From contig WHVA01000287.1 of assembly GCA_015179125.1 (NCBI GenBank), forward strand, positions 80,711 to 144,710: 64,000 bases of DNA, in the 5' to 3' direction. Positions within the stretch are counted from its first letter, which is position 1, and every line of letters starts with the position of its first letter. Shown here piece after piece: positions 11,916-22,947 of this stretch. Both the position numbers and the translations under genes were made by a program. The stretch comes from Gautieria morchelliformis. Taxonomy: Eukaryota > Basidiomycota > Agaricomycetes > Gomphales > Gomphaceae. The notes below the pieces were generated by a model that was not told the DNA's origin, ran no database searches, and saw only the letters and a program-made list of their open reading frames with translations.

Positions 11916-14900
11916 CTAGTTCCATGGCGGAAATCCACGAGGTCTCTTCGTGGTGTTTTCATAGCCTGCCCACTTGACTAGGTACTGGAGTTGGCAGCGG
12001 TATCGTCTGTCTAGCTTGGAGTTGAGAATTTCCGAGATCTCATATTCCGGTTCTCCGTCGATGACGACTGGCAGAGGCGGAGGTTGTTCTCGATTCAGAA
12101 TTGTATTCGGAACTGCAGGCTCAAGCATGGAGACGTGGAATACCGGGTGTACTGCGCGCATATTGTCAGGAAGTCTGAGAGTGAAAGAACGACTGCCACC
12201 TTAGCGATGATCGAATAAGGACCAAGGTATTTCTCAGAGAGCTTCTTCGAGGGGCGAGTGGTGCGGAAGTTTTCAGCTTTGACAAAGACTTTGTCGCCTA
12301 TCTCGAATGCCGGTTGCGGAAGTCGTTTCCAATCGGGGAAGTCTGGTATCTCTTCTGGGCGGCGGAAATGTTCTCTCGGAGGTGTTGGTGAAGGTCGTCG
12401 AGTTCCACAACGAAATCTCGGGCTCTTGCAGAGGCGAGGTCACGTTCAGGGTGGATGGCGAGATTCGGGTGGTAGCCCTTGTTGGCGTAAAAGGGTGAAA
12501 TTCCGGTGGTAGTGGAAGGTGCATTGTTGTAGGCAAATTCCACGAGTGGAAGGAGGTCGGACCAATTGCTGTGTTGGTAGTTGCAATAGATGCGGAGATA
12601 CTGCTCAAGGGTCTGATTAGTACGTTCCGTTTGTCCGTCTCCTTCGGGGTGATAACCGGAAGTGAAGTGGAGCTTCATGTCGAGAGCCTTGCCGAGTGTG
12701 TGGAAAAAGGATGACACGAATTCGGATCCACAGTCGGAAGTGACATGGGAAGGGATTCCGTGCTTGGAAAAGACGTGGAGCACGAAGAGCTGTGCGAGCT
12801 GGGCGGAAGTGATGGTGTCGTAGGTCGGAATAAAGATGGACTGCTTTGTAAGGCGGTCAACGATCACTAGAATGGTGTCATAGCCAGATGACTTAGGAAG
12901 TTTCTCAATGAAATCCATGGATATCGAATTCCACGGTTGTTCCGGGATCGGAAGTTGCTTCAGGAGGCCGTAGGGTTTGTGACGTTGAGGCTTGGCTCGC
13001 ATACAGGTGGTGCATGACTTGCAATAGTCTTGGACCATAGTGCGGAGGAGAGGCCAAGTATAGGTACGTCGGATTATGTCGAGGGTTTTGTTCTGGCCTT
13101 GGTGTCCTGAGAGCAGATGATCGTGGCTTTGCTGGAGTATGCGAAGTCATAGATCGTTGGTATCCGGAATGTAAATCCAGGACTTGTACCGGAGAAATCC
13201 GTCGGAATCGAGGGACCATCCAGGACTGGTGGGTCATCGAGTGGGCTGCGGAGATGGGGTCGGAACGGAGTGCGGAACGGATGTCGGAATGGAGAGACTC
13301 GGTGTCCATAATAATTGAGGTGCGGAGTAGTGGAAACTGCAATGCTGTGGCACGCAGGGACGATGCCAGTTGCTCAGTGAGAATACCGGGCGGAAGTTGT
13401 GCGGGTTAACACTGGCATAGTCGCTACTTCCCTCTTTTGGGTAGACGTCCCAACGTCTAGTGAGTGCGTCGGGTTTTGCTCCGAGCTTTCCGGGGCGAAG
13501 TGGATCACCATGTTGAACTGTGAGAGATATTCAGACCAGCGGACTTGACGGCGAGTCAAAATCTTAGTAGTTGCAAAATACTCAAGGTTCTTATGATCTG
13601 TTACAACGTCGATCGGATAGGTTGGACCTTCGAGGTAGTGTCTCCAAATTTTGAAGGCTTCGAAAATCCAAGTAGTTCCTTATCGTGGACGTCGTAGTTG
13701 AGTTCCGGGGCGGAAAAGGTGCGGGAATGAAAGGCGATCGGATGAATTTCTCCGTCGTCGGGGAAATGATGGAAAGAATGGCGCTAGCGCGTAGTCGGAA
13801 GCATCGGTTTCGAGTACAAGTTGGGCATCAGGAATCCAGAAACCGAGTATAGGAGCCGTAGTAAAGGCCGATTTGAGAGCTTCAAATGCGGAACGGCATT
13901 CCGGAGTGAAATTCCATGGGGCACCCTTCCTGGTGAGATGCGTGAGTGGAACAGTAATGTCGGAAAAATTATAAATGAAACGCGGTAAAAATTGGCGAAG
14001 CCAAGGAAAGACTGCACATCCTTAACAGTCGGGGTTCCGGCCATTCTTGAATTGCCTTGACTTTGTCCTCTGCCATGGTAAGACCTGTTGGAGAGAGGAT
14101 GTAGCCGAGGTATTCGACCGTGTCGCGATGCCATTCGCATTTCTCTGCTTTTGCGTAGAGATGGTGTTTGCGTAGACGGCGGAGTACTTCGCGGACATGT
14201 TCCCAATGTTTTTCCGGTGAGTCGGAATAGATGAGGATGTCGTCAATGTAGACTAGGACGCATACGTGAGGAGGTCGGAAAATACGTCGTTCATGAATGC
14301 TGAAAAGCGGCGGGAGCATTGGTTAGACCAAAGGCATGACAACCCACTCAAAAGCACCGTAGCGGGTGCGGAAAGTGGTTTTCCACTCGTCACCTTCCCG
14401 GATGCGGACAAGGTGATAAGCGTGCCGGAGGTCGATTTTGGTGTAGATCTTCGCCCTGCGGGGAGTGTCGAGGAGGTCGGAAATGCGCGGAAGCGGATAT
14501 TTGTCCTTCTTAGTAAGGGCATTGAGTCCGCGGAAATCGACGCAGAGTCGGAGAGATCCATCCTTCTTCTTGACGAAAAGGACCGGAGCGCCGTGCGGAG
14601 ACAGCGAAGGGTGGATAAAGCCCATGTTGAGGTGTTCATCGACGAACTCTCGGAGAGTCTGGAGTTCACTTTGCAAAAGGGAGTAGATCGGTCCAAGGGG
14701 CGGAGATGCTCCTTCTTCCAAATCTATCTTCAGATCGTAAGGTCGATGTTCAGCAGGTTTGTTGGCTTTGGCCTTATTGAACACGTCCGGGAAGTCACAA
14801 TATTCTTCCGGAACTGAGCTCATATCAACCGGAGCGGAAGTCGAGGCGGAACGAGCCTTGACTGAAGCCGAATTGGAGAGGTGAAGCTGGAAAATGGTTG

Positions 14901-15448
14901 TATCTTCTTGCCGTTGCAATACGTGGAAAGCGGTGGCGGAAACGAGCGCAATTCGAGGAGCTTCGAGGGTCGGAGGTGCTAAAGCGGGACCGGAGTGCGG
15001 AACTGAATCCACGAGCGGAGTTGCAGAAGAGGCCTGAGCCATCTTTGCGGAGGACGTCGGAATAGACGGAAGTTGATCCGGGGTACGGAACTGGATTTGA
15101 CCCAATGCCCAGTTAATCGACAGATTATATTGGGTGAGCCAATTGTGTCCTAGTACAACGGAACAGCTAGCATCTAGCAGAGTAACGTAAAACGTAACTT
15201 CATGGTTGTCCCCAGTAGCAAAACGGATAGACAGATCCACGACTTGAGAAATTGCCGTGTTGGAAGATCCGTCGAAAAGGCGGAGCGGAATTGTCGGAAT
15301 GTTGCGGGTCGGAAGTTTATGTTTCAAAACAAAGTCGGAATCGAGGAAACAATGAGTCGAACTGGAGTCGATCAATGCTGTAAACGGGGGTGCGGAAATG
15401 GTGTCAGAGGTGAGCAGAACAGAGAGGGAGTCGGAGGACGAAAGAGCG
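11916..15448 (-). pseudogene. gypsy-A pol polyprotein, multiply frameshifted
   Basis: Protease remnant with [13 protein letters not shown] (usual Asp-Ser/Thr-Gly altered to DSS). Reverse transcriptase fingers ([20 protein letters not shown]) run to about 14323; after a frameshift comes the palm with YIDD (13969..14319). RNase H traces lie near 13374-13560. Integrase follows with zinc-finger cysteines (CKSCTTC), catalytic motifs MDFIEKLP, TSDCGSEF and GDGQTERTNQ (12298..13038). A chromodomain follows (EPEYEISEILNSK ... YLVKWAGY, 11916..12161), the mark of chromoviruses. At least four frame changes interrupt it, so no polyprotein can be made. Confidence 0.9.
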
Positions 15449-16985
15449 TGTCATGATTTGTTTATTCTGCGAATCATCCCTCAGCACAAGGCGAATGACT
15501 TCCCCAACCAGCGAACGACTTCCTGAACCAGCGAATATCTTGCCAAAATATTCATCGCCATACTGCTTTCGCATTCACTATTTGCATCATTCCTGCCAGC
15601 ACGCCAGACCCACGTGCTCAGGATGCATTCGGATAGTGTCAGTTGCAGCCTCCATGCAGGTTGGACTCAATGGGACTCGCACCACTGCAGGGCAGGACGA
15701 ATTAGCTTCGCTGAAGTTTTCACTACACAGTTGTCATGACCCATTCATTTCTTGTATCCAGCTATCCCTGTTTTCCCTTTCACCACCACTCTTCCATGTT
15801 CGCTCGGCTTCGCTCCATTCAATCCTTGCTCCATTCACTATTCGCCACATTCGCCAAATGACCATTCGCTACTTGCATCATTTGCCAGTAGCCATGCCAT
15901 CGAACACGATCGACATCCTTTACCTGGATTGTTGGTTCATCACTTGTCCTATCATGAATTGCAAGGAGGTGCAGGCTGTCATGACTCATTTATTTCTTGT
16001 ACCCAGCTATCCCTGTTGTCCCTTTCACCACTCTTCCATGTTCGCGTGTCTTCACTCCATTCACTCCTCGCTCCATTCGCTATTCGCCACATTCGCCATA
16101 TGACCATTCGCTACTCGCATCATTCGCCAGCAGGCACACCATCAAACACGGTCGACATCCTTTACCCGGATTGATGGTTCATCACTGGTCCCATCATCTT
16201 CTCAACTCAACCCCCTTTGGGTGTTCCTATGTCCAGAATGCATTCGCGGGGCATCCTACCCGTAGGTCATGTGGGACCAACCCAGCAGATGAAGAGTCCG
16301 TGCAGGGTGGTGTATATGCAGGTCCCAAGGCGTGTTTTCGTACATAGGGGCCTTCGCCTTCTTCCCTCTCCATCGTTTCATGTTCGCACCCCTCTTCCAT
16401 TCTATTGGATGTCTATTCCATCTATTATGTATCCTGACCACGCACCCCTATCCAACCCTGACTCCAGACGGCCTCTTTCCTATTCGCTAGCACCATATGA
16501 GCATTCGGTATAAGCAGTCTACATTCGCATGTATATTCTCCAGTTTAATTATCATACGTTGTCCATCTTGTGCAAACTTGACCTCACTGTGATCATCATC
16601 TTGAGCCTTCTCCTGTAGATTTCTATCTTTGACCAGAAGAGGACTTAGGCATCACTGGTGAGTTCTCATACTTCATCTTTGTTACCTTAGCCTTCGAGTT
16701 ATTTTCTGCGCTGTCAGCGAAGGGCTCCGAAGGAGTGCCTTCACCGGCGAAAGGATTGTCGCCACTTAGACAACCTTTCCGTGACACCTTGCACGTTACA
16801 TCGTCAAGTGCCATGGGCTATTTCGCTATGACTGTAGATCAGGGCGAATTCCTTTCGAGTAACCCTCTTACTTCTTAACCCTTACCTCTTCGGTACTGTT
16901 CGCTGGGCGATTCGCTAGATCGCACACGCTATTCGGGCATTCGCCACTAACATGCGATATTAACGCCTATAATCCAACCTTGACA
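15449..16985 (+). mobile_element. LTR-F copy 2, with internal tandem duplication
   Basis: It begins TGTCATGATTTG and ends ATCCAACCTTGACA. It shares its right two thirds with the complete LTR-F at 30064..31306 and, in reverse, with 9131..9681. A unit of about 245 bp is repeated in tandem (15732..15976 and 15977..about 16195), each beginning with the LTR tip TGTCATGAC. Flanking pentamers (GAGCG and CAGAT) do not match, so its original target site is lost. Open frames inside are short and unremarkable. Confidence 0.65.
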
Positions 16986-17021
16986 CAGATAAGACACACA
17001 CCTTAAAGGATATCCCTACAG

Positions 17022-17279
17022 CTAGTCATCGTCATCCTCCGCATCCATGAACACAGTCCAAGCGAAGTCGCCGCTGTGGTCAATTGTACGCCACTCACGC
17101 TCCACCACACATTCCATTGTCCGCAAGTCGATGATGATCGAAGTTGTCGAGTTCCCATACATTGTGACCTCGCGCGTGGCATCCTTACCTCTGGTCGAAC
17201 ATGGTGTGACCAGGTCCAAAAAACTGGATGGTTGCTCAAGGTTGAGCCTGCATGCATGAGAAGGGGAGTACAAGGTCAT
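17022..17279 (-). CDS. Possible 3' exon of an unidentified gene
   Basis: An 85-codon open frame ends in an acidic tail (MDAEDDDD) preceded by ECVVEREWRTIDHSGDFAWT, which reads like ordinary coding sequence. An upstream AG acceptor (CATGCAG) is available near 17250. No family was recognised and no upstream exon assigned, so it may be a gene scrap left beside LTR-F. Confidence 0.3.
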   Translation of the reverse strand: MTLYSPSHACRLNLEQPSSFLDLVTPCSTRGKDATREVTMYGNSTTSIIIDLRTMECVVEREWRTIDHSGDFAWTVFMDAEDDDD

Positions 17280-17677
17280 AAATTGCTTCTAATCTGCCAT
17301 AAAATATTTGCCGGACTTGAGGAGGATGATCATGGCCGTTGACCTTAGCATGCGTTACCAGATCCTGAAGTCAGTTCAATCTCAGCTCGTCACGTGCTAA
17401 ATGTCTCTCTTCTTATACCACCACCACCGCAACCACTACCGACAACTGCAACCTGTCCCATCGATTTTATCTTGTCATACATACTGACCAATGGCCAAAA
17501 AGTGCAAGTCCAAGCAGGTTCCAGAATCAATGTTTAAGCGTTTTTTCGGCCGTGTTATAACCGCATCACTGCACCTTGGGTAGCTATTTTATTTGGGTGC
17601 ATGTACTGAATTATGCATATAACTTATACGGGGACTATAGCTACAGCTCCCCCTGGAATTATTGGGGTCACTCCTAG

Positions 17678-18094
17678 TACGAAATCTGGGTCCCAACACT
17701 CTCGCCGTCCCTGAACACCGTCTTTCACCACGTCCCCCCTAGTTCGCCTACACCACTTCCTTCCATTTCTTCGGGAGCACAATGTGGATCGCCATATCTA
17801 GACCTTTCTCCCCCCCCTTTGCTTCCTTCTGTGTCCATTATCATGCCACCGCCTCTGCCCTCAACAGGAGATTCTGGGAAACCCACACCTTCGTCAATTG
17901 GCCCCGGGGTATTCCACTCTGTGACTGCAATATGCCAACCCATTGATGAGGTGGCCTCATCCTCCGCTGCTCTTGGCAACATACGTTCGCCTACTGCGGC
18001 ATCGGGGTATGGGTTGGGCATGATATCCAGTCCTTGGGCCACCGCACAGTCATTAGGTATTAATCCTGTGGGAGACCAGGGAGGAAAGGGATGA
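17678..18094 (+). CDS. Ser/Pro-rich C-terminal exon, unidentified
   Basis: The frame is open from a CCTAG acceptor at about 17677 to a TGA at 18092-18094, about 138 residues rich in Ser, Pro and Thr (PPSSPTPLPS, MPPPLPSTGDSGKPTP). Such tails are common in fungal transcription factors, but no DNA-binding domain is visible upstream. The opposite strand is open too (17725..18228), so coding direction is uncertain. The bases between 17280 and 17677 show nothing. Confidence 0.3.
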   Translation, partial: YEIWVPTLSPSLNTVFHHVPPSSPTPLPSISSGAQCGSPYLDLSPPPLLPSVSIIMPPPLPSTGDSGKPTPSSIGPGVFHSVTAICQPIDEVASSSAALGNIRSPTAASGYGLGMISSPWATAQSLGINPVGDQGGKG

Positions 18095-18414
18095 AACACC
18101 ACAATGTCGGGGATGAGAGTAAATCGCTTAAAAGCTCTTACAGTACAGAGGTTAGCAGGTGCGTATAACGCCGACGAGATTACGGCTAGTGTAATGGTGG
18201 TGCAGGGCACGTGTACTCTCGATGACATAGCGGAACAGGTGCTGAGAGTCGGTGCGTGTTACGCTTCACGCTTCAGAGTCAGACCATGCAGCAATCTATA
18301 GTACAGATCCTAGTGACCCCGATGCACGCTATGAAAAAATACCTTCCAGGTAGGCATTGAATCATATCTTCATGCATGTCTTGTTGATCTCCGGGTGCCC
18401 TTGCATACAGTTAG

Positions 18415-18684
18415 CTGAGTCGAACCACAACGCACGTCCTGGACAAGCTCATAGCTGCCTACCCGCAGCGGCTCGAGTTCTATTGCACGCCGGGGATCGT
18501 GCGTTGTTTCCGAGACCAATACCAATTGGCCACTCGCGACTTCACTCGTGCGCTCAAAGAGGCAAGGAACTTGCGGAACGCCAAACACCCTCATACGGTC
18601 GCAACTGACTCAGATCGTGGTATGAAACCCAGGGGTAAGAAATGGAAAAAAGCGAAAACTCACGGTCAAGCACCACCCCGATAG
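18415..18684 (+). CDS. Possible TPR-like C-terminal exon
   Basis: The frame opens after an AG at 18413-18414 and ends at 18682-18684. The text DQYQLATRDFTRALKEAR resembles a tetratricopeptide helix pair, followed by a very basic tail (GKKWKKAKTHG). Coding-like text just upstream (18356-18410) is in a different frame, separated by a stop, so this may be a decayed gene. No function is proposed. Confidence 0.3.
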   Translation: MSRTTTHVLDKLIAAYPQRLEFYCTPGIVRCFRDQYQLATRDFTRALKEARNLRNAKHPHTVATDSDRGMKPRGKKWKKAKTHGQAPPR

Positions 18685-19267
18685 CACTGCAGTTGCCGAA
18701 GGATGGATATTTATCCATGCATGCTCACCGGCTGGTCCCTCGAACATAATATAGGCCGAACGCGCTCCGACCGCTCTGGTGAGTCATCCTTGTTCTCATT
18801 GTTATTAGCCCACCGTACGGTTACTTCGTTAGGAGTGCATCGAACTGGAGCCGCCTAGGAAACAGGCAAGTAAATCATTACTACTATTCTAGTACACACA
18901 TTGGATATTGCGCTGCAGAGCAAAAGAATCTCCAAACCTTTCAAAAAGGTCCTTGAGGTGCGTTTGCCCATGTTCGCTTGAGCTTGAGTCTCTATCCAGC
19001 GTTGATCTTTCTGCTTATTATCGCACGCACCAGATGAACGATGCACCCTCTGGCTCCACATCCCAAGAGACATGATTGCTAGTGTCTCTCTGGCTGTGGC
19101 CCTCCGACCTTTCTCCACATTCGTCCGCTCCGCTCCCGCATTTGCAATAGATTTATCTAGGTCCCAATTCGTACCCTGGCTTCTCGTGCTCGCCATGCTC
19201 TTATTATGCTCTCGACTCGCATCTGCATGCACTCGTTCTCATGCAATCTCGGCTCTCGTCGACTCAC
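18685..19267. other. No gene seen
   Basis: Short frames only; no repeat partner recognised. Confidence 0.35.
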
Positions 19268-19577
19268 TCGTTCTTGCACACTCTTGGCTCTCCGGCCTCG
19301 ACTCACTGGCACTGCGCACTTACGGCTCTTGTCGACTAGACACATCGGTGTTGGGTTAAAAACTTTTGCACTTAAGTACAGTTCTGCAGGCACTGAAATT
19401 TAAGGTATTTAGAACTGGAAAAAGTTCATTTATTTCGATAATTCAGTAACTGGATACAGAGGCCGGATATCCTCATAATCCCAATTAACCCAACACCGAT
19501 GTGTCTAGTCGACAAGAGCCGTAAGTGCGCAGTGCCAGTGAGTCGAGGCCGGGAGAGCCAAGAGTGTGCAAGAACGA
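19268..19577. repeat. 92-bp near-perfect inverted repeat with 125-bp loop
   Basis: The left arm 19268..19359 and right arm 19485..19577 are reverse complements differing by one inserted base (CTCTCCGG versus CTCTCCCGG). Inner tips are ATCGGTGTTGGGTTAA and its complement. The sequence could form a long hairpin. The loop and right flank hold several copies of a GTACTGAA/TTCAGTAC motif. Confidence 0.9.
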
Positions 19578-19740
19578 CTTTGAAAGCGCGTCAAGTGACA
19601 TCGGCGCTCTGTAAAATTCAGTACGGGTCAAACGAGCTGTCCATATCTCTGCGTACTGAACTTCAGCTCTGCGGAACTGAACTTCAGTACATCCAGAACT
19701 GATATTTCGGTTCGCCAGGTACTGAAGTTCAGGTCCCGCG

Positions 19741-20391
19741 CTTCCTGCAGTGCATACCCGTGGCGCTTTATGTTGTCTTCATCCCCCCCTCGTGCCTCTC
19801 TCCCCCCTGGTCTCCTTCTCCTCTCGTTCATCTCACGGGTCCACGGTGCAGCATCTTCGTCTGCGTTCCCATCTCGCGGGTCATCGTGTAGGTCCCAGGG
19901 TCACTCATATGTGTTCCTGTGTCCTGTACATGTGGCTTCTAGTCTGCGTGGCGGCCTCACGGGTATTCTGCGTGGTTGCGGTCTGGGTCGTGATCTTTTC
20001 GCTGTCCTGCAGCACGCACCGCACCGTTGGCAGCTATCGCACTGTGCAGGTGCTGGCAGTATGGGAAGGAAACACGGGGCTGGTGGCGCCAATGCTGCAC
20101 CATTCGTGTCTGCGCGGGTGGTATGGCCGTTGGTCTCACTTTCATCCCTCGATCTGTCTCATAGACTAACTCCACAGCTATCTCTTGCTGTCATTTTCTC
20201 TCGTGTTCTCTTGCTCGATGTGCCTCGTTCTTTCTGGTTCGACTTCTGCTTGTCATTCATGCTAGCGGCTGCGCTCAGGGCTTCCAGTGCGGGCTCGGTT
20301 GATTGGGTTCTCTCACCCTCAGCTTCCTGCATCTGTGTCACCCTCACCTGATCCTTCCCTCTATCTCCCAGTCGATCCCTTCTTCCGATAC
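19741..20391. other. No convincing gene
   Basis: Two overlapping plus-strand frames (19750..20169, 19770..20351) are open, but they are rich in Ser/Leu/Arg, have no recognisable domain and share the same DNA in two frames. This is likely base-composition effect. Confidence 0.3.
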
Positions 20392-22690
20392 CCGCTTACA
20401 TGCTGCGACACAAAGTTCAACGTTGAACCTTTGAAGGTCATGGAACTCGTTGCTCAAGATCCTAACACTCCCTCGAACATCCTTGACTCGACGATGCTTT
20501 CAGGATGGCCCCTGACTCTAGTCTCGATCTATATTCAAAGCTGGTCAAGGGATGTTTGCCAGTGAGTTCCGTAGGCTCCGTATTATAGGCAGTTCAATCG
20601 AGAGGACCCCGGATACTGCTGCTGGGCGTTCTGATGATCAGGGACGTGATCTGTATAGCTCGAGGCGGCAAGGGTGGAAACCATAAGCGAAACAAGAACC
20701 TATATTAACTCACATTCCTTGCAGAGCAGGAACCCTAATCATTTTCACGTTCGCACACCCTTGTCGAAAAGTCACGAATAAACAGTTGTAAGACACACTG
20801 ATCTAACCTCTTTGGTGTGATACCACCACCGGGGTGACAATATACCATGAACGGAGTTCATATATCCGTATCTTTTGCGTTATACAAACATTGTTTCACC
20901 GTTAGTGTGAACCTTCACTCCGTGGAAAGAATTTAGAATCTACGCAACGCCCATTTCTGAACACAGGGTAAGCTATTATTACTATCATCATCGACTGAGC
21001 CTGGTGAGGGGGGTGGTCAGTCACCCATAATCATTAGGGGCGACCTCGCTGGCGCGCACGCCTCCAGGACAACCCGCTCCCGCAATTGTTGCAGCTCCTC
21101 CTGTCCAATTTGCCTGGTTATATCCTTGGAAACCGTGAGGTGCGAGATTGCGTATCCAGACCTGATGCGCCTGTCTATCAGTGCAATGATAGACAACATG
21201 AGGTCGGTCCTGGGGGTCGCCCAGTCCGTAAGTGTTGGCGCCGTGACGGCCATGGTGTGCAAGCGAGGCCACGGCGGCCCCTCGGTAAAATCGGCATTGA
21301 GTGCATCAACTATGCGGGGAAGTTGGTAGTCCGAACGAGACCTCTGCGATGTCCGGAAAGGCGGCGACGAAATCGTGCATCGGCTCCTGCGGGTAATCTC
21401 CCCACGGGTCGCCGGCCACCACCTTCAGCGCGCGTAAGGCTGGGTAAGTCTGGTGGATGGTTTTGGAAAATTCGAGGATGCGTCCGGGGAAGTTCTCATC
21501 TACTGTTAATGTCTTGACAGCCGGGAGATCAAGACAGTTTAGAGCGCCGAGGGGATCACAGGAATTGAGAAATACGTGGAGTGATATAACGGACGGTAGT
21601 TTGATGGGAGGCAGATTGGTGTAGTGTATTTGATGTGCTTGGATATACAGATGTGTTAAGCAGTGCAGGGGACTGAAGAGCATATGCGCCTCTTCCTGGC
21701 TGAGCGTAGGACCACGAAGCGTGAGGGAAGTCACGCTGGCGAGAGGTAGCCGGCAAAGGCTGACACAATATCCATTTAACTCAACAGAAGACAGCACAGG
21801 AGCGCCACCAGTGAACAGGGTCGGATTCATGGTGTGGAAAACATCTTCCGATGTCAAGCGAGACGCTCTCAAGCGCAGGAGCGCAGACATCTGTGAGAAC
21901 CGAGAGATCCGTGAGAACTGAGGGATCCACGATGAAATCGCGAGGAGGAGCGATGGACAACTGCCGCCACGGGCCGCATGTGGAATGAGGGTGGCCAGTT
22001 GCCAGCGGAATTGGGCCCTAAAGAATTGGAGCCTTTGTGGCTGGTGATAGAGGATCCTGACACTGATATCGAGGAGATGTCCGCTTGATCTTTCAAGGTA
22101 GATATTAAGCAACTCCATTGTTGACGTGCAGGGATCCAGGTAAATGTATGACCATAACCTAGGCGTCTGCAGGGCGACGTTGCGCCAGCGGCGTGACACG
22201 TGCGATACCAGTATTTCGAATTGGTGCCCCTGCTGGGGCCACTGCTTGGGTGAGGTGAGCTGTGTGTGGAGACCAGCCTCGAAAATACTGGAGAGTATTT
22301 CACTTGGGAGGTTACTCGTATGTGCATTCCTGTTGAGGTTTTTAGTTTCCGAGATGCGAACATGAGCGGCTGCTAGAGACTTGTCCACCGCTTTCAGTTG
22401 CGAGAGTAGTCGTTCCCTGGTAGTTTCCAGGTCGGCGACCTCCTCGTAAAGCATTTCCAGGGTCATGGTGTTTTTAAAACCTGTTTCCACCTAATAACAA
22501 GGTCATTATAGGATTTGGTGCAGGGATTTCGAATAAAACTTAACCCTCAGGCTGCGTAAAACACGAGGAAGCAACGCTACGGCTGGTCGAAATCAAGGGG
22601 CTATAAGAGACTATGGATTCGGATGCCTGATGATAAACCGCAACCAGCCTGTTATGCTGCGCTCAGCGTTAGGTGGAAGTGCGGAGTGTT
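20392..22690. repeat. F-box unit B (three-copy dispersed duplication)
   Basis: Second copy of the unit described at 4711..7350, same orientation. It contains the full 3' flank block from about 20392 to 21010 (landmarks CGGCAAGGGTGGAAACC, CACGAATAAACAGTT, AACACAGGGTAAGC) and the 5' flank to about 22690. Confidence 0.8.
21017..22490 (-). pseudogene. F-box/LRR protein gene B, frameshifted
   Basis: The first 394 codons (21306..22490) match the F-box protein plan: METGFKNTM start, coiled coil (LETTRERLLSQLKAVDKSL), F-box (NLPSEILSSIFEAGL), VSHVSRRWRNVALQTPRLWS, then LRRs. Compared with intact gene C, one extra G in the run TTCGGACTACC (around 21335) shifts the frame and brings a stop. The lost C-terminal part is still readable in the next frame at 21017..21262 (MHTMAVTAP...). 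It is thus a recent, single-lesion pseudogene, or a truncated but expressed protein. Confidence 0.8.
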
Positions 22691-22947
22691 TGGGCAGATT
22701 GATGGGATAATTCTGTGTGGCAACCCCCCGTGGGAAAAACAACCCCCATGGCTTATCCAGCAACCCCGGTGCAGCATCGGCACCACCAGGTACCGCCAAA
22801 CTCTGGGACACAAGCCGAATATCGGCGACCACCGCTACTGTACAGGTCCCTGCGAGGTAGCTAAAGGTCACACCATAGGTCTACTTCGCTGTATATACCG
22901 TAGTTGTCTCTATGAATTATACACCATTCTCTGGCCTAGTCTACTTT

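Larger units (their letters stand above)
9682..15448 (-). mobile_element. Ty3/gypsy chromovirus 'gypsy-A', 5' part missing
   Basis: Minus-strand order: end of protease, reverse transcriptase, RNase H, integrase, chromodomain, then a plus-strand antisense gene, polypurine tract and 3' LTR. Gag, the start of the protease and the 5' LTR are missing: the element stops at 15448, where LTR-F copy 2 begins. Every part of the element is unusually rich in CGGAA read on the plus strand. Broken pol frames show it is old or dead, whereas the antisense gene is open. Confidence 0.85.

Noticed and set aside
10486-11925. 479-codon minus-strand open frame over the antisense Zn2Cys6 gene
   Set aside because: It is the shadow of the plus-strand gene: Ser/Phe/Pro-rich, no domain, while the plus strand has an ordered coiled coil, Zn2Cys6 motif and clean intron.
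19770-20351. 193-codon plus-strand open frame
   Set aside because: No domain, skewed Ser/Leu/Arg content, and an overlapping frame is equally open.
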